From Marinoscillum luteum (lineage in GTDB: Bacteria > Bacteroidota > Bacteroidia > Cytophagales > Cyclobacteriaceae): a DNA stretch of 64,000 nucleotides. The notes beneath the pieces are model-generated. The model ran no database searches. It was not told the DNA's origin and worked only from the letters and a program-made list of their open reading frames with translations. The stretch is taken from NCBI RefSeq assembly GCF_044005705.1, contig NZ_JBIPKE010000019.1, positions 62,001 through 126,000 on the forward strand, written 5' to 3'. Within the stretch, counting starts at the first letter, position 1; each line of letters opens with the position of its first letter. Shown one piece after another: positions 8,473-16,825 of this stretch. Made by a program: the position numbers and the translations under genes.

Positions 8473-9228
8473 ATGCAAAAGCTAGAATACAAAGACTTAT
8501 TGGACGCTGGTGTTCATTTTGGTCACCTTACACGTAAGTGGAATCCACAAATGGCGCCTTACATCTTCATGGAGAAGAATGGCATCCACATTATAGATCT
8601 CAATAAAACCCTGACCTGCATGGATCAGGCAGCGCAAGCCTTACAGTCAGTCGTAAGATCAGGCCGTAAAGTAATGTTCGTTGCTACCAAAAAGCAGGCT
8701 AAAGAGGTGGTAGAAACTGCCGCTCAGAAATTGGGCATGCCTTACGTGACCGAAAGATGGTTGGGTGGTATGTTGACCAACTTCGCAACCATCAGAAAGT
8801 CATTGAAGAAAATGGCTGGTATTGACAAATTGATGAAAGACGAGTCTTACCTGAACCTTGCGAAGAGAGAGCGACTGATGATCAGCCGCGAGAAAGAAAA
8901 ACTGGAAAGAGTACTAGGTGGTATAGCAGACCTAAACAGACTTCCAGCTGCACTTTTCGTGATCGATATCAAAAGAGAGCACATTGCGGTAGCAGAAGCT
9001 CAGAAGCTTAACATTCCTGTATTTGCTTTGGTAGATACAAACTCTGATCCTACTCAGGTAGATTTCCCGATCCCAGGTAATGACGATGCATGGAAATCAA
9101 TTAACCTGATCACTAACTACATCACTCAGTCCTTGGAAGAAGGTCTGGCTGAGCGTAAGAAGGATAAGGAAGATCAAAAACTACAGGAAGAGGAAGAAGC
9201 AAAGAAGAAAGTAGACGAAGAGGCATAA
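8473..9228 (+). CDS. rpsB: 30S ribosomal protein S2
   Basis: Small-subunit protein S2, 251 residues. Motifs DAGVHFGHLTRKWNP, ERWLGGMLTNFATIRKS and the C-terminal DTNSDPTQVDFPIPGNDDA are typical. The tail after residue 230 is a charged Glu/Lys extension common in Bacteroidetes S2. It is followed by a hairpin at 9253-9299 and then tsf. Confidence 0.98.
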   Translation: MQKLEYKDLLDAGVHFGHLTRKWNPQMAPYIFMEKNGIHIIDLNKTLTCMDQAAQALQSVVRSGRKVMFVATKKQAKEVVETAAQKLGMPYVTERWLGGMLTNFATIRKSLKKMAGIDKLMKDESYLNLAKRERLMISREKEKLERVLGGIADLNRLPAALFVIDIKREHIAVAEAQKLNIPVFALVDTNSDPTQVDFPIPGNDDAWKSINLITNYITQSLEEGLAERKKDKEDQKLQEEEEAKKKVDEEA

Positions 9229-9252
9229 GCTTCCTCATGAAATAATCATTTC

Positions 9253-9299
9253 AAAATTGAACATTGCTCCGATTCCTTTCGGACGGTGTTCAATTTTTG
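9253..9299 (+). terminator. Terminator or attenuator between rpsB and tsf
   Basis: AAATTGAACA pairs with TGTTCAATTT, enclosing an inner CCGA/TCGG stem, and is followed by a T-run. Because tsf begins only 36 bases later with no evident promoter of its own, this may be a partial terminator that lowers tsf relative to the ribosomal genes. Confidence 0.7.
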
Positions 9300-9335
9300 T
9301 TAATAAGCATTGCTAAAAATTAAAAGAAGACAAGA

Positions 9336-10166
9336 ATGGCTATTACTGCGCAAGACGTAAACAAACTAAGACAAATGACTGGTGCCGGCATGATGGATTG
9401 CAAAAAGGCACTCGTAGAAGCAGATGGTGATTTTGAAAAAGCGATAGAGCTACTCAGAAAAAAAGGTCAAAAAGTATCTGCCAACAGAGCAGATAGAGAG
9501 ACCACTGAGGGGATCGTAGTAACCAGAACCAACGAGGACAAAACCAAAGGTGTAGTGCTTGCGCTCACTTGCGAAACTGACTTTGTGGCTAAAAACGAAG
9601 ACTTTGTAGCCCTGGCCAACCTGGCTGCTGACCTGGCTTTCGAAAATGCTCCAGCTGATGTTGAAGCCTTGCTGGCTTTGAGCGTAGGAAGCATCACCCT
9701 GGGTGATAAAATCATCGAAGCTACTGGTAAAATAGGAGAAAAAATTGATGTGAAATTCTACGAAACCCTTGCTGGAGAGGCCGTAGTACCTTACATCCAC
9801 TCCAATGGTAAACTTGCCGTAGTGGTCGTATTGAAAAATGTAAACGGTGCTGACGTAGAGGAAGCAGGTAAAGATGTAGCGATGCAAATTGCTGCGATGA
9901 ACCCGGTAGCCGTAGATAAAGATGGTGTTGATCCAAAAGTGATCCAGCAGGAAATCGAAATTGGAAAAGAGCAAGCCAGACAAGAAGGTAAGCCTGAGAA
10001 CATCATTGAGAAAATCGCTGAAGGTAAGCTTCAGAAATTCTTCAAAGAAAACACACTTTTGAGCCAGTCTTTCGTGAAAGACAACTCTCTTACCATTGCT
10101 TCCTACCTGAATGGTGTGAGCAAAGGTCTGACTGTATCTGAGTTTAAAAGAATTTCTATCGGATAA
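9336..10166 (+). CDS. tsf: Translation elongation factor Ts
   Basis: EF-Ts is the guanine nucleotide exchange factor of EF-Tu. The 276-residue protein has the N-terminal UBA-like domain with LRQMTGAGMMDCKKAL, and the core motif CETDFVAKNEDF that inserts into EF-Tu near the Mg site. It lies directly after rpsB, the universal order, and is followed by a strong terminator. Confidence 0.98.
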   Translation: MAITAQDVNKLRQMTGAGMMDCKKALVEADGDFEKAIELLRKKGQKVSANRADRETTEGIVVTRTNEDKTKGVVLALTCETDFVAKNEDFVALANLAADLAFENAPADVEALLALSVGSITLGDKIIEATGKIGEKIDVKFYETLAGEAVVPYIHSNGKLAVVVVLKNVNGADVEEAGKDVAMQIAAMNPVAVDKDGVDPKVIQQEIEIGKEQARQEGKPENIIEKIAEGKLQKFFKENTLLSQSFVKDNSLTIASYLNGVSKGLTVSEFKRISIG

Positions 10167-10186
10167 TCACCATCCGGTAGTCTACC

Positions 10187-10223
10187 AAAAAAGCCTCATG
10201 ATTTTCATCATGAGGCTTTTTTT
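10187..10223 (+). terminator. Rho-independent terminator after tsf
   Basis: Perfect inverted repeat AAAGCCTCATGA / TCATGAGGCTTT around a short loop with a long T-run. The flanking A-run also makes it usable for the convergent gene on the minus strand. Confidence 0.92.
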
Positions 10224-10248
10224 ATGACTCAGTTTGTCTAATATCTTT

Positions 10249-10731
10249 TCAATCGGCCTTGCTGATCAGGTTAAAATCGATTGGCACCATGTTCTGATCG
10301 AAGTACAACTGCTCATCCCCCTTTTCCTTGCTCCTGATTTTCATCTCGTACCCAACAGAATTATCCTGTTTGAACTTAGTGACTTTCTCAAACCTCATCA
10401 CTTTATACTTTTCATATTGATCATCCAGGTGGTAAACCAGAGAGACCGGCATACTATTGCTTACATCTACACGCTCCTCTATTCGCTTGCCTCTCGAATC
10501 ATAAACCACTGATACATCCATCGACTCAAAAACAAAAGACACCGTATAGGTATCCTCCCCGGAATCAAGCCACTGTTTTGTTTCACTTTTCGGATAGTGA
10601 TGGAAGTGCCATTTCAGGATATCGAAAGAAATATCCGACTCACTGACCAGTTGTGCGCGAGTATCTGTGGACGAAATGGCAACTAGAAAAAAAACACCTA
10701 TTATTAATTTGATAAAATAACCCCTTCTCAT
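10249..10731 (-). CDS. Secreted protein of unknown function, PepSY-like
   Basis: A 160-residue protein with a clear signal peptide (residues 1-26, cleaved after TRA). The rest is predicted beta-rich: a pattern of alternating strands such as YTVSFVFESMDVSVVYDSRGK resembles the repeats of secreted PepSY-like Bacteroidetes proteins (PF11396), but the match is by eye. No catalytic motif is seen. It is isolated, with the tsf terminator on its 3' side and the phospholipase-like gene about 120 bases upstream on the same strand. Confidence 0.6.
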   Translation of the reverse strand: MRRGYFIKLIIGVFFLVAISSTDTRAQLVSESDISFDILKWHFHHYPKSETKQWLDSGEDTYTVSFVFESMDVSVVYDSRGKRIEERVDVSNSMPVSLVYHLDDQYEKYKVMRFEKVTKFKQDNSVGYEMKIRSKEKGDEQLYFDQNMVPIDFNLISKAD

Positions 10732-10849
10732 AATACTATTATTTAGAAGTATTTTAATGTAATGTTAAAATACTCAAAATATCATAATAACACCAATAAG
10801 TCTTCGATGCATTTAGCTAATTCTCAGATAAGTAGAGGTTTTTCAGAGT

Positions 10850-11812
10850 CTAAGAATCTATCTCCTCCCCACTTTCGTGGCTGCGGAGCTTGATCTGCTC
10901 TGTAGCAGGTGCAATCTCCTCCTCGGTAGCCGGCACATTGATCAACAAATCGAGATCAGGCTGCCCCCCGTCCACCCAGGCGGTAAACCAGAAATCGCCT
11001 ACCATTTTGATAGCTCTCTTCATTTGACGCTCCACCATACCATTGAGCATCTCGTGATAGTCCCTCGAAAAGTCGTAAGAATAAACCCTGACCGTCGTGG
11101 CTCCCCGCTCTTCATAGCTATATTTCTTATCTTCCGGATACCTTAGGGTCAGGAGCTTCTCAAACCTCAATACCGAATCGAGTGCGAGATGTGAGCTTTC
11201 CACTGCTTTCCAGGCTTCCAGCTGAGTGTTTTTGATATACTCTGCCTTCCCGGTAAACAAATCATAGTGCTCAAAGAATACTTCCGGCAGACGAGATTCC
11301 CAAAACCCATGAATACCCAACTGTCCCGTAAGCTGCCCATTGTAATTCTCGGTGGTATGCAGAGGCACATGAGCGTCTCCTATATAATGCCCCAGATCCA
11401 CCGAATACCTTAAGATACGGTCAGCATCCCTATTGAGAAACGCCTGGGTCAGCTGATATTTCACCAGATTGATATGCCAGGGCACTATGCCATAGGCCTG
11501 CAAAGTATCCTCGGTGTACATGGCTACAGCATCATTCCAGTAGCGAGGCATATTATACAAAGCACTGTCGCCATATACATCCAGGTCTATGTAATGTCTG
11601 GCAGCCTCCTCCTTCATGATGTATCGGCGTTTGTCGGGGTTAATCGCCTTCTCGGTGATATATTGAATGTGGTACTTATAGAAACCCATCATTTCTATGG
11701 GCAGTGTAAACACCGCCACCCGATTGATTTTTTGATGGGAGAAAAACCCCCAACTACTGGAGACTATCGCCCCCAATAGCACTATTAGATAAACTTTATG
11801 TGCTCCTTTCAT
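10850..11812 (-). CDS. Zinc-dependent phospholipase C / S1-P1 nuclease-fold protein
   Basis: A 320-residue exported protein. The signal peptide ends just before WGFFSHQKIN, so the mature protein would begin with the Trp that serves as an N-terminal zinc ligand in the phospholipase C/P1 nuclease fold. Further ligand candidates are HYIGDAHVPLH and the following GIHGFWES. The family is widespread in Bacteroidetes and usually annotated as zinc-dependent phospholipase C; whether it cleaves phospholipid or nucleic acid is not decided by the sequence. It stands alone, divergent from rpsT. Confidence 0.8.
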   Translation of the reverse strand: MKGAHKVYLIVLLGAIVSSSWGFFSHQKINRVAVFTLPIEMMGFYKYHIQYITEKAINPDKRRYIMKEEAARHYIDLDVYGDSALYNMPRYWNDAVAMYTEDTLQAYGIVPWHINLVKYQLTQAFLNRDADRILRYSVDLGHYIGDAHVPLHTTENYNGQLTGQLGIHGFWESRLPEVFFEHYDLFTGKAEYIKNTQLEAWKAVESSHLALDSVLRFEKLLTLRYPEDKKYSYEERGATTVRVYSYDFSRDYHEMLNGMVERQMKRAIKMVGDFWFTAWVDGGQPDLDLLINVPATEEEIAPATEQIKLRSHESGEEIDS

Positions 11813-11872
11813 CGCAAAATGAAATTAGTCATTTTTTTCGTGGGTTTTTTAAGGTGAACATTATGAAATGTA

Positions 11873-11903
11873 TTTGTTTTTTTTACCAATTGCTCTATCT
11901 TTG
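11873..11903 (+). promoter_or_regulatory. rpsT: Promoter of rpsT
   Basis: TTTG at 11873-11876, a 19-base spacer, and TATCTTTG at 11896-11903 form a textbook Bacteroidetes promoter 35 bases before the rpsT ATG. Confidence 0.85.
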
Positions 11904-11938
11904 CATCCCTTAAACAAGGATAGGAGAATAAAAAGCTT

Positions 11939-12190
11939 ATGGCAAATCATAAATCCGCATTAAAGAGAATACGATCAAACGAGGCAAAAAGACTCAGAAA
12001 TCGTTATCAGCATAAAACTACCAGAACCTTTATCAAAAGGTTGAGAGAAGCTACAGACAAAACCGAAGCACAGAAGCTTTTGGGTGAAGTTTTGGGCATG
12101 GTAGATAAACTTGCTAAGAATAATATCATTCACAATAACAAGGCGGCTAATCTTAAATCAAGCTTAACTAAAAGAGTTAACGCGCTTTAA
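11939..12190 (+). CDS. rpsT: 30S ribosomal protein S20
   Basis: Small-subunit protein S20, 83 residues, binding 16S rRNA near the 5' domain. It starts MANHKSALKRIRSNEAKRLRN and is helical and Lys/Arg-rich, as in the family. It has its own promoter and terminator, so it is monocistronic. Confidence 0.97.
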   Translation: MANHKSALKRIRSNEAKRLRNRYQHKTTRTFIKRLREATDKTEAQKLLGEVLGMVDKLAKNNIIHNNKAANLKSSLTKRVNAL

Positions 12191-12220
12191 GACTTAGTTT
12201 GTCCTCTTCAGGATATTCAC

Positions 12221-12250
12221 ACCCTGTTCGCATGGCGAATAGGGTTTTTT
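12221..12250 (+). terminator. Terminator after rpsT
   Basis: ACCCTGTTCGC pairs with GCGAATAGGGT around ATG, followed by six T. It sits inside the open upstream extension of the radC frame and so argues for the later radC start. Confidence 0.85.
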
Positions 12251-12282
12251 ATTATCTTCAGTGCTGTAAATACTGGCAGGTA

Positions 12283-12987
12283 ATGGAAAAATCCGATCAT
12301 ACTTATCTAGCTATCCACCAGTGGGCCGAAGAAGACCGTCCACGGGAAAAGCTACTCCTCAAGGGAAAGGCGAGCTTATCTGATGCCGAATTGATAGGCA
12401 TCCTTCTCGGCTCTGGCACCAAAACACTCAGCGCCGTGGATCTCGCCAAGCAAATCCTCAGTACCGTTCATAATGACTTGCATGCTCTGGCAAAGCTCTC
12501 TGTCACCGATCTCATCCGATTCAAAGGCATAGGAGAAGCCAAGGCCATCACCATAGTGAGTGCATTGGAGCTCGGACGAAGAAGAAAAGAATCCGAACCA
12601 CGAAAAACCCTCAGAATCACCTCAAGCAGTGATGCCTATGAATACATGAAGCCGGAGCTCACCGATCTGCCTCATGAGGAATTTTGGATCATCATGCTCC
12701 GACGAAACAATGCGATTATAGGAAAGGAGCAAATCAGTGTGGGCGGAGTATCAGGCACTGCGGTAGACCCTAAAGTTATTTTCAAAAAAGCCTTGGATGT
12801 GATGGCCAGTGGCCTCATCCTCATACACAATCATCCATCCGGCAATGCCCAACCCAGCGAAGCTGACAAGAAACTCACTCGGAAAGTAAAATCAGCAGGC
12901 GAGATGCTGGACATTCCCGTATATGATCATCTCATTTTCACAGATCACACCTATTTTAGCTTTTCGGATGAATCCATAATGCCTTAG
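12283..12987 (+). CDS. radC: RadC-family JAB1/MPN domain protein
   Basis: A 234-residue RadC protein. An N-terminal helix-hairpin-helix region (about 65-95, with FKGIGEAKA) is followed by the MPN/JAMM metal-binding motif LILIHNHPSGNAQPSEAD. Despite the name, its role in DNA repair is not settled. The frame is open from 12199, but the rpsT terminator lies in that part, and ATG 12283 starts the conserved sequence, so that start is used. The DUF1684 gene follows after 13 bases. Confidence 0.93.
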   Translation: MEKSDHTYLAIHQWAEEDRPREKLLLKGKASLSDAELIGILLGSGTKTLSAVDLAKQILSTVHNDLHALAKLSVTDLIRFKGIGEAKAITIVSALELGRRRKESEPRKTLRITSSSDAYEYMKPELTDLPHEEFWIIMLRRNNAIIGKEQISVGGVSGTAVDPKVIFKKALDVMASGLILIHNHPSGNAQPSEADKKLTRKVKSAGEMLDIPVYDHLIFTDHTYFSFSDESIMP

Positions 12988-13000
12988 TGCTCGAGCAAAC

Positions 13001-13609
13001 ATGAAAAAACTTCTTTTTATACTGATCCCGGTAGCTGCTGTTGCTATTATTTTCTATTCATTGTCGGGCAACTCAGATGAAGCTTACATCACCAAAGTCG
13101 CCGACACACGGGCCGAGCGTGTACGCTTTTTGAAAACTTCTGAACAATCGCCCTTTACACAGTTTGACCTGAAATACGAGCCGCTCAGTTTTTTTACCAT
13201 CGATCCCTCCTATAAGGTCCGAGCCAACCTGGAAAGAATCCAATCACCTACCCGAGTGATGATACAAAGCAGCGATGGCACCTCAGCTCCCTATTCCAAA
13301 TTTGCCTACGCATCTTTTAAGTTACAGGGCCAATCACTTAAACTACTCATTCTCAAGCCTGCCGGCTTTGGGGCTCTTCCTAACACGTACTTTACAGCCT
13401 TTGCGGATGACACAAGTGGTGAAAGCACCTATGGCGGTGGCCGCTACCTGGACCTGCAGATAGGTAAGTCGGATAACATAGAGATAGACTTCAACCTCGC
13501 TTACAATCCCTACTGCGCCTACGTCAGTGAATACTCCTGCCCTCTGCCCCCAGCCGAAAATGTGCTACCCCTACGTATAGAAGCCGGCGAAAAAGATTAT
13601 AACCATTGA
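13001..13609 (+). CDS. DUF1684 domain protein, membrane-anchored
   Basis: A 202-residue protein with an N-terminal hydrophobic signal or anchor (about 3-22). The rest matches the DUF1684 family, recognised by TSGESTYGGGRYLDL, DFNLAYNPYCAY and SCPLPPAENVLPL near the C-terminus. The function of the family is unknown; the conserved Cys residues and acidic positions suggest a folded extracytoplasmic domain. It probably shares a transcript with radC. Confidence 0.85.
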   Translation: MKKLLFILIPVAAVAIIFYSLSGNSDEAYITKVADTRAERVRFLKTSEQSPFTQFDLKYEPLSFFTIDPSYKVRANLERIQSPTRVMIQSSDGTSAPYSKFAYASFKLQGQSLKLLILKPAGFGALPNTYFTAFADDTSGESTYGGGRYLDLQIGKSDNIEIDFNLAYNPYCAYVSEYSCPLPPAENVLPLRIEAGEKDYNH

Positions 13610-13645
13610 TTTGATAGGGCATTAGACTTCACTTTCCTATTTTTG
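13610..13645 (+). promoter_or_regulatory. Promoter candidate for pheT operon
   Basis: TTTG at 13610-13613 and TATTTTTG at 13638-13645, with a 24-base spacer, slightly longer than usual. The leader to pheT is about 95 bases; no leader peptide or terminator hairpin was recognised in it. Confidence 0.55.
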
Positions 13646-13745
13646 CCGGTTACATATCGGGGGGATCGTATTTATTACGAAAAATGACAGAATTCCCTCT
13701 GATGATCCGGTTAAAAACAGATTTCAAAAATACAATTACATCAGG

Positions 13746-16151
13746 ATGAAGATTTCCTACAATTGGCTCAAGGACTATATATCGCTTTCAGAATCACCCG
13801 AAGAAATCAGCTCTGCCCTTACCCAGACCGGTCTGGAAGTGGAAGGTGTAGAACACGTGGAAAAAATACCCGGGGGATTTGAAGGGCTTGTCATTGGGGA
13901 AGTCATCGAATGTAAGCCCCACCCTGATGCGGATAAGCTACAGCTCACCAAAGTGGATGTGGGAACAGGAGTACTTCTTCCGATCGTCTGTGGTGCGCCC
14001 AACGTTAAACAAGGGATCAAGGTCATAGTAGCCACAGTAGGCACGACCATCTACCCTACGAGCGGTGAGCCTTTCAAAATCAAGAAGGCCAAAATAAGAG
14101 GAGAGGTTTCTGAGGGCATGCTTTGTGCAGAGGATGAAATAGGTTTGGGTACAAGCCATGCGGGTCTGTTGATCCTGGATACCGAAAAACCCAACGGCAC
14201 CCCGCTCATTGAGATTTTCGAATCTGGCTCTGACTATGTATTTGAAATTGGCCTGACCCCCAATCGTGGGGATGCTACCTCTCATCTGGGGGCCGCCCGG
14301 GACCTGAAAGCATTTTTCAAAAGACCCATTGAACCACGCCAATCCAAAAGTCTAAAAACGGAAATCGACCGACCCATTGAGGTAACGGTAGAAAATAATG
14401 AGGCTTGCCCGAGGTATTCAGGCCTCACCATTCGCGGACTGAAAATAGAGCCTTCTCCTGATTGGTTGCAGTGGCGGTTAAAGGCTGTTGGGCTGTCCCC
14501 TATCAACAACGTAGTTGATATCACCAACTATGTGATGATGAGTCTCGGTCAGCCGATGCATGCTTTTGATGCTGACGCAATTACCGGAAACAAAATCACC
14601 GTAAAAACTTTACCAGCGGGCACAAAATTCACTACGCTTGATGAAGTGGAGCGGAAGCTGAGTGACAAAGACCTGATGATCTGCAATGATCAATCGGGTA
14701 TGTGTATCGCCGGAGTATTCGGAGGAACACAGTCCGGGGTGAAGGACAGCACCACCAGCATTTTCCTGGAAAGTGCCCACTTCTCAGCAGATTGGGTACG
14801 TGGTACGGCCATGCGACACGGACTTTCTACCGATGCTTCTTTCCGGTTCGAAAGAGGCTCTGATCCGGAGATGACCCTCCCAGCCCTTCAAATGGCTGCA
14901 GAGATGATTTTGGAGCTCGCAGGTGGCCAAGTGGCATCCGAAGTGGTGGATATCTATCCACAACCTATTTTGCCGGTTAGGATTCCTACCACCTATCAAA
15001 ATTTTCACCGACTAATAGGCATTACACTGCCCAACGACCAAATCATCGAAATCCTTAATCTGTTGGACATCCAGACAGAAACTATTGATGACGCCTCTTT
15101 CACGGCCATTGTGCCTCCTTACAGAAGTGAAGTGACGCGCGAAGCAGACCTGGTAGAAGAAGTTCTGAGAATTTATGGGTTTAACAATATCCCGCTGGAA
15201 GAAACCCTCTCTGCAGGATACCTCTCTTCATTCAGTGAAAAAGAGCCTTACAAGCTTCAGGAAGATCTTTCTACCTACCTGGCCGGAAAGGGCTTTTCAG
15301 AGATACAAACCAATTCTCTCACTAACCCAAAATACTATAAGGATTTGGGCCTTGGTGGTGAGCCGGTGGAGATCCTGAATAAATCGAGTGAAGACCTGGG
15401 GTATATGAAAACCTCATTGCTCTACACCGCCCTGGAGTCGGTCAGACACAACATCAACCGAAAAGCCAAAAACCTGAATCTTTTCGAGTTTGGTAAAATT
15501 TACGCCCAGAAGAACGAAAAATATAAGGAAGACCAACTGCTGGCATTCTATATGAGTGGTGACTCTCACGAGGAAAGTTGGCTGGAAGGCGCCCGAAAAA
15601 TAGGATTTCACGACCTCTCAAGAGTCGTTTTCTCATCGCTACAACACCTAAAGGTCGTTGGCTACACCACAGAACCAACTGAGGACCCTGCTTTGGAATA
15701 CGGACTGGCTGTGAAACTCAATAATAAGGTGATTGGGAAATTGGGGATGCTAAAAACTAAAATCTCTCGTTATTTCGACATCAAACAGGAAGTGTTCTAC
15801 GCTGAGTTTTTATGGAAAGACCTGGTAAAAGCTGCTAAGGTGGAAACGTCGTTTGAAGAAATCTCAAAATACCCTGAGGTCCGCAGAGATCTTTCGTTGG
15901 TTCTGGATAAAAAGGTATCTTACAATGAGATTAAAGATTTAGCTTTCAAGTCTGAAAAAAAATTACTAAATCGAATTAATGTCTTTAGCGTGTATGAAGG
16001 AGACAAACTGGAAGCAGGCAAAAAATCATACGCACTGAGTTTCTTTATTCAGGACAAAACTAAAACACTCACAGATAAGGGTATTGATAAGGTCATGAAT
16101 GGCCTGATCAGCACATTTGAAAATGAAGTAGGAGCAATTATCAGAAAGTAA
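13746..16151 (+). CDS. pheT: Phenylalanyl-tRNA synthetase beta subunit
   Basis: The beta chain of the PheRS heterotetramer, 801 residues. Domains in order: EMAP-type tRNA-binding domain (about 40-150, with VIGEVIECKPHPDADKL), B3/B4 editing region with the AFDAD motif, B5 domain (about 400-475), core catalytic-like domain, and the C-terminal anticodon-binding FDX-ACB domain (about 705-800, starting near EISKYPEVRRDLS). pheS is not adjacent, which is common in Bacteroidetes. The next ORF starts immediately after the stop codon. Confidence 0.98.
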   Translation: MKISYNWLKDYISLSESPEEISSALTQTGLEVEGVEHVEKIPGGFEGLVIGEVIECKPHPDADKLQLTKVDVGTGVLLPIVCGAPNVKQGIKVIVATVGTTIYPTSGEPFKIKKAKIRGEVSEGMLCAEDEIGLGTSHAGLLILDTEKPNGTPLIEIFESGSDYVFEIGLTPNRGDATSHLGAARDLKAFFKRPIEPRQSKSLKTEIDRPIEVTVENNEACPRYSGLTIRGLKIEPSPDWLQWRLKAVGLSPINNVVDITNYVMMSLGQPMHAFDADAITGNKITVKTLPAGTKFTTLDEVERKLSDKDLMICNDQSGMCIAGVFGGTQSGVKDSTTSIFLESAHFSADWVRGTAMRHGLSTDASFRFERGSDPEMTLPALQMAAEMILELAGGQVASEVVDIYPQPILPVRIPTTYQNFHRLIGITLPNDQIIEILNLLDIQTETIDDASFTAIVPPYRSEVTREADLVEEVLRIYGFNNIPLEETLSAGYLSSFSEKEPYKLQEDLSTYLAGKGFSEIQTNSLTNPKYYKDLGLGGEPVEILNKSSEDLGYMKTSLLYTALESVRHNINRKAKNLNLFEFGKIYAQKNEKYKEDQLLAFYMSGDSHEESWLEGARKIGFHDLSRVVFSSLQHLKVVGYTTEPTEDPALEYGLAVKLNNKVIGKLGMLKTKISRYFDIKQEVFYAEFLWKDLVKAAKVETSFEEISKYPEVRRDLSLVLDKKVSYNEIKDLAFKSEKKLLNRINVFSVYEGDKLEAGKKSYALSFFIQDKTKTLTDKGIDKVMNGLISTFENEVGAIIRK

Positions 16152-16451
16152 ATGGGCAACGAAACACTGAGAACTGAAATCAACAATCTGGAACGAAGGG
16201 TTAAACTTTTACTTAGTGAACACGCACAGCTTAAAGTAGAGCTCCAAAAAGTAAGCAATGAGAACCAACAGTTGAAAGCCCAGGCTTCACAGCAGGAGGC
16301 CAATCTTGCAAACTTTCAAAATCAAATGAAAATTAGTAAAATTGTAGAAAGCATGGTAGTCGGCGATAGCGATGCGAACGAGGTGAAGGATGTGCTTGAC
16401 GACTATATTAAGGAGATAGATAAATGCATTGCTCATTTGGGTGAAGCTTAA
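16152..16451 (+). CDS. Small coiled-coil protein between pheT and zapA
   Basis: A 99-residue protein that begins on the base after the pheT stop. Residues 5-60 form a strong predicted coiled coil with heptads of Leu, Ile and Val (LRTEINNLERRVKLL onward). The C-terminal 40 residues are mostly helical and acidic. There is no recognisable enzyme motif. Its position right before zapA suggests a cell-division role similar to ZapB, but that is inferred from context and general shape only. Confidence 0.75.
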   Translation: MGNETLRTEINNLERRVKLLLSEHAQLKVELQKVSNENQQLKAQASQQEANLANFQNQMKISKIVESMVVGDSDANEVKDVLDDYIKEIDKCIAHLGEA

Positions 16452-16458
16452 ATACCTG

Positions 16459-16743
16459 ATGGCAGAATTATCAATAAAGCTAAAAATAGGAAACCGGGAG
16501 TACCCCATGAGGGTAAAGGCCGAGGATGAGGAACGTATCAGACGTGCTGGTAAGATGTTAAATGAAAAAATAAAATCTTATCGGAACCAGTTTGGTATAG
16601 AAGACAACCAAGACCTGCTTGCCATGGTGGCATTTGATTGCCTGGTAGACAAAATGAAAAACGAAGAGACTATAGAGTCCACAGACGAAGTAGCACTTGA
16701 TCAACTGAGAAACATTAGCCAATTGATAGCGAACGCTATTTAA
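16459..16743 (+). CDS. zapA: Cell division protein ZapA
   Basis: ZapA binds FtsZ and bundles its protofilaments. The 94-residue protein starts MAELSIKLKIGNREYPM, the typical beta-hairpin of the family, and ends in a coiled-coil helix. An upstream in-frame start at 16429 overlaps the previous gene and is not used. It follows the coiled-coil ORF after 7 bases and precedes rny. Confidence 0.88.
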   Translation: MAELSIKLKIGNREYPMRVKAEDEERIRRAGKMLNEKIKSYRNQFGIEDNQDLLAMVAFDCLVDKMKNEETIESTDEVALDQLRNISQLIANAI

Positions 16744-16825
16744 ACCCCTCCGTAATACAGTCCACACCCCATTCCCGGCCCTCCCCGACAGGCCATGTAT
16801 GTGAAATACATACTTAAATTGATCG

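Noticed and set aside
9450..9983. 177-codon minus-strand ORF inside tsf
   Set aside because: Phe/Tyr/Ser-rich shadow of a highly conserved gene.
12199..12282. Longer radC start
   Set aside because: That stretch contains the rpsT terminator and does not look like RadC sequence.
16744..16825. Possible 6S RNA in the zapA-rny gap, by analogy with ssrS next to zapA in other bacteria
   Set aside because: The 82-base gap is too short and shows no long bulged hairpin.
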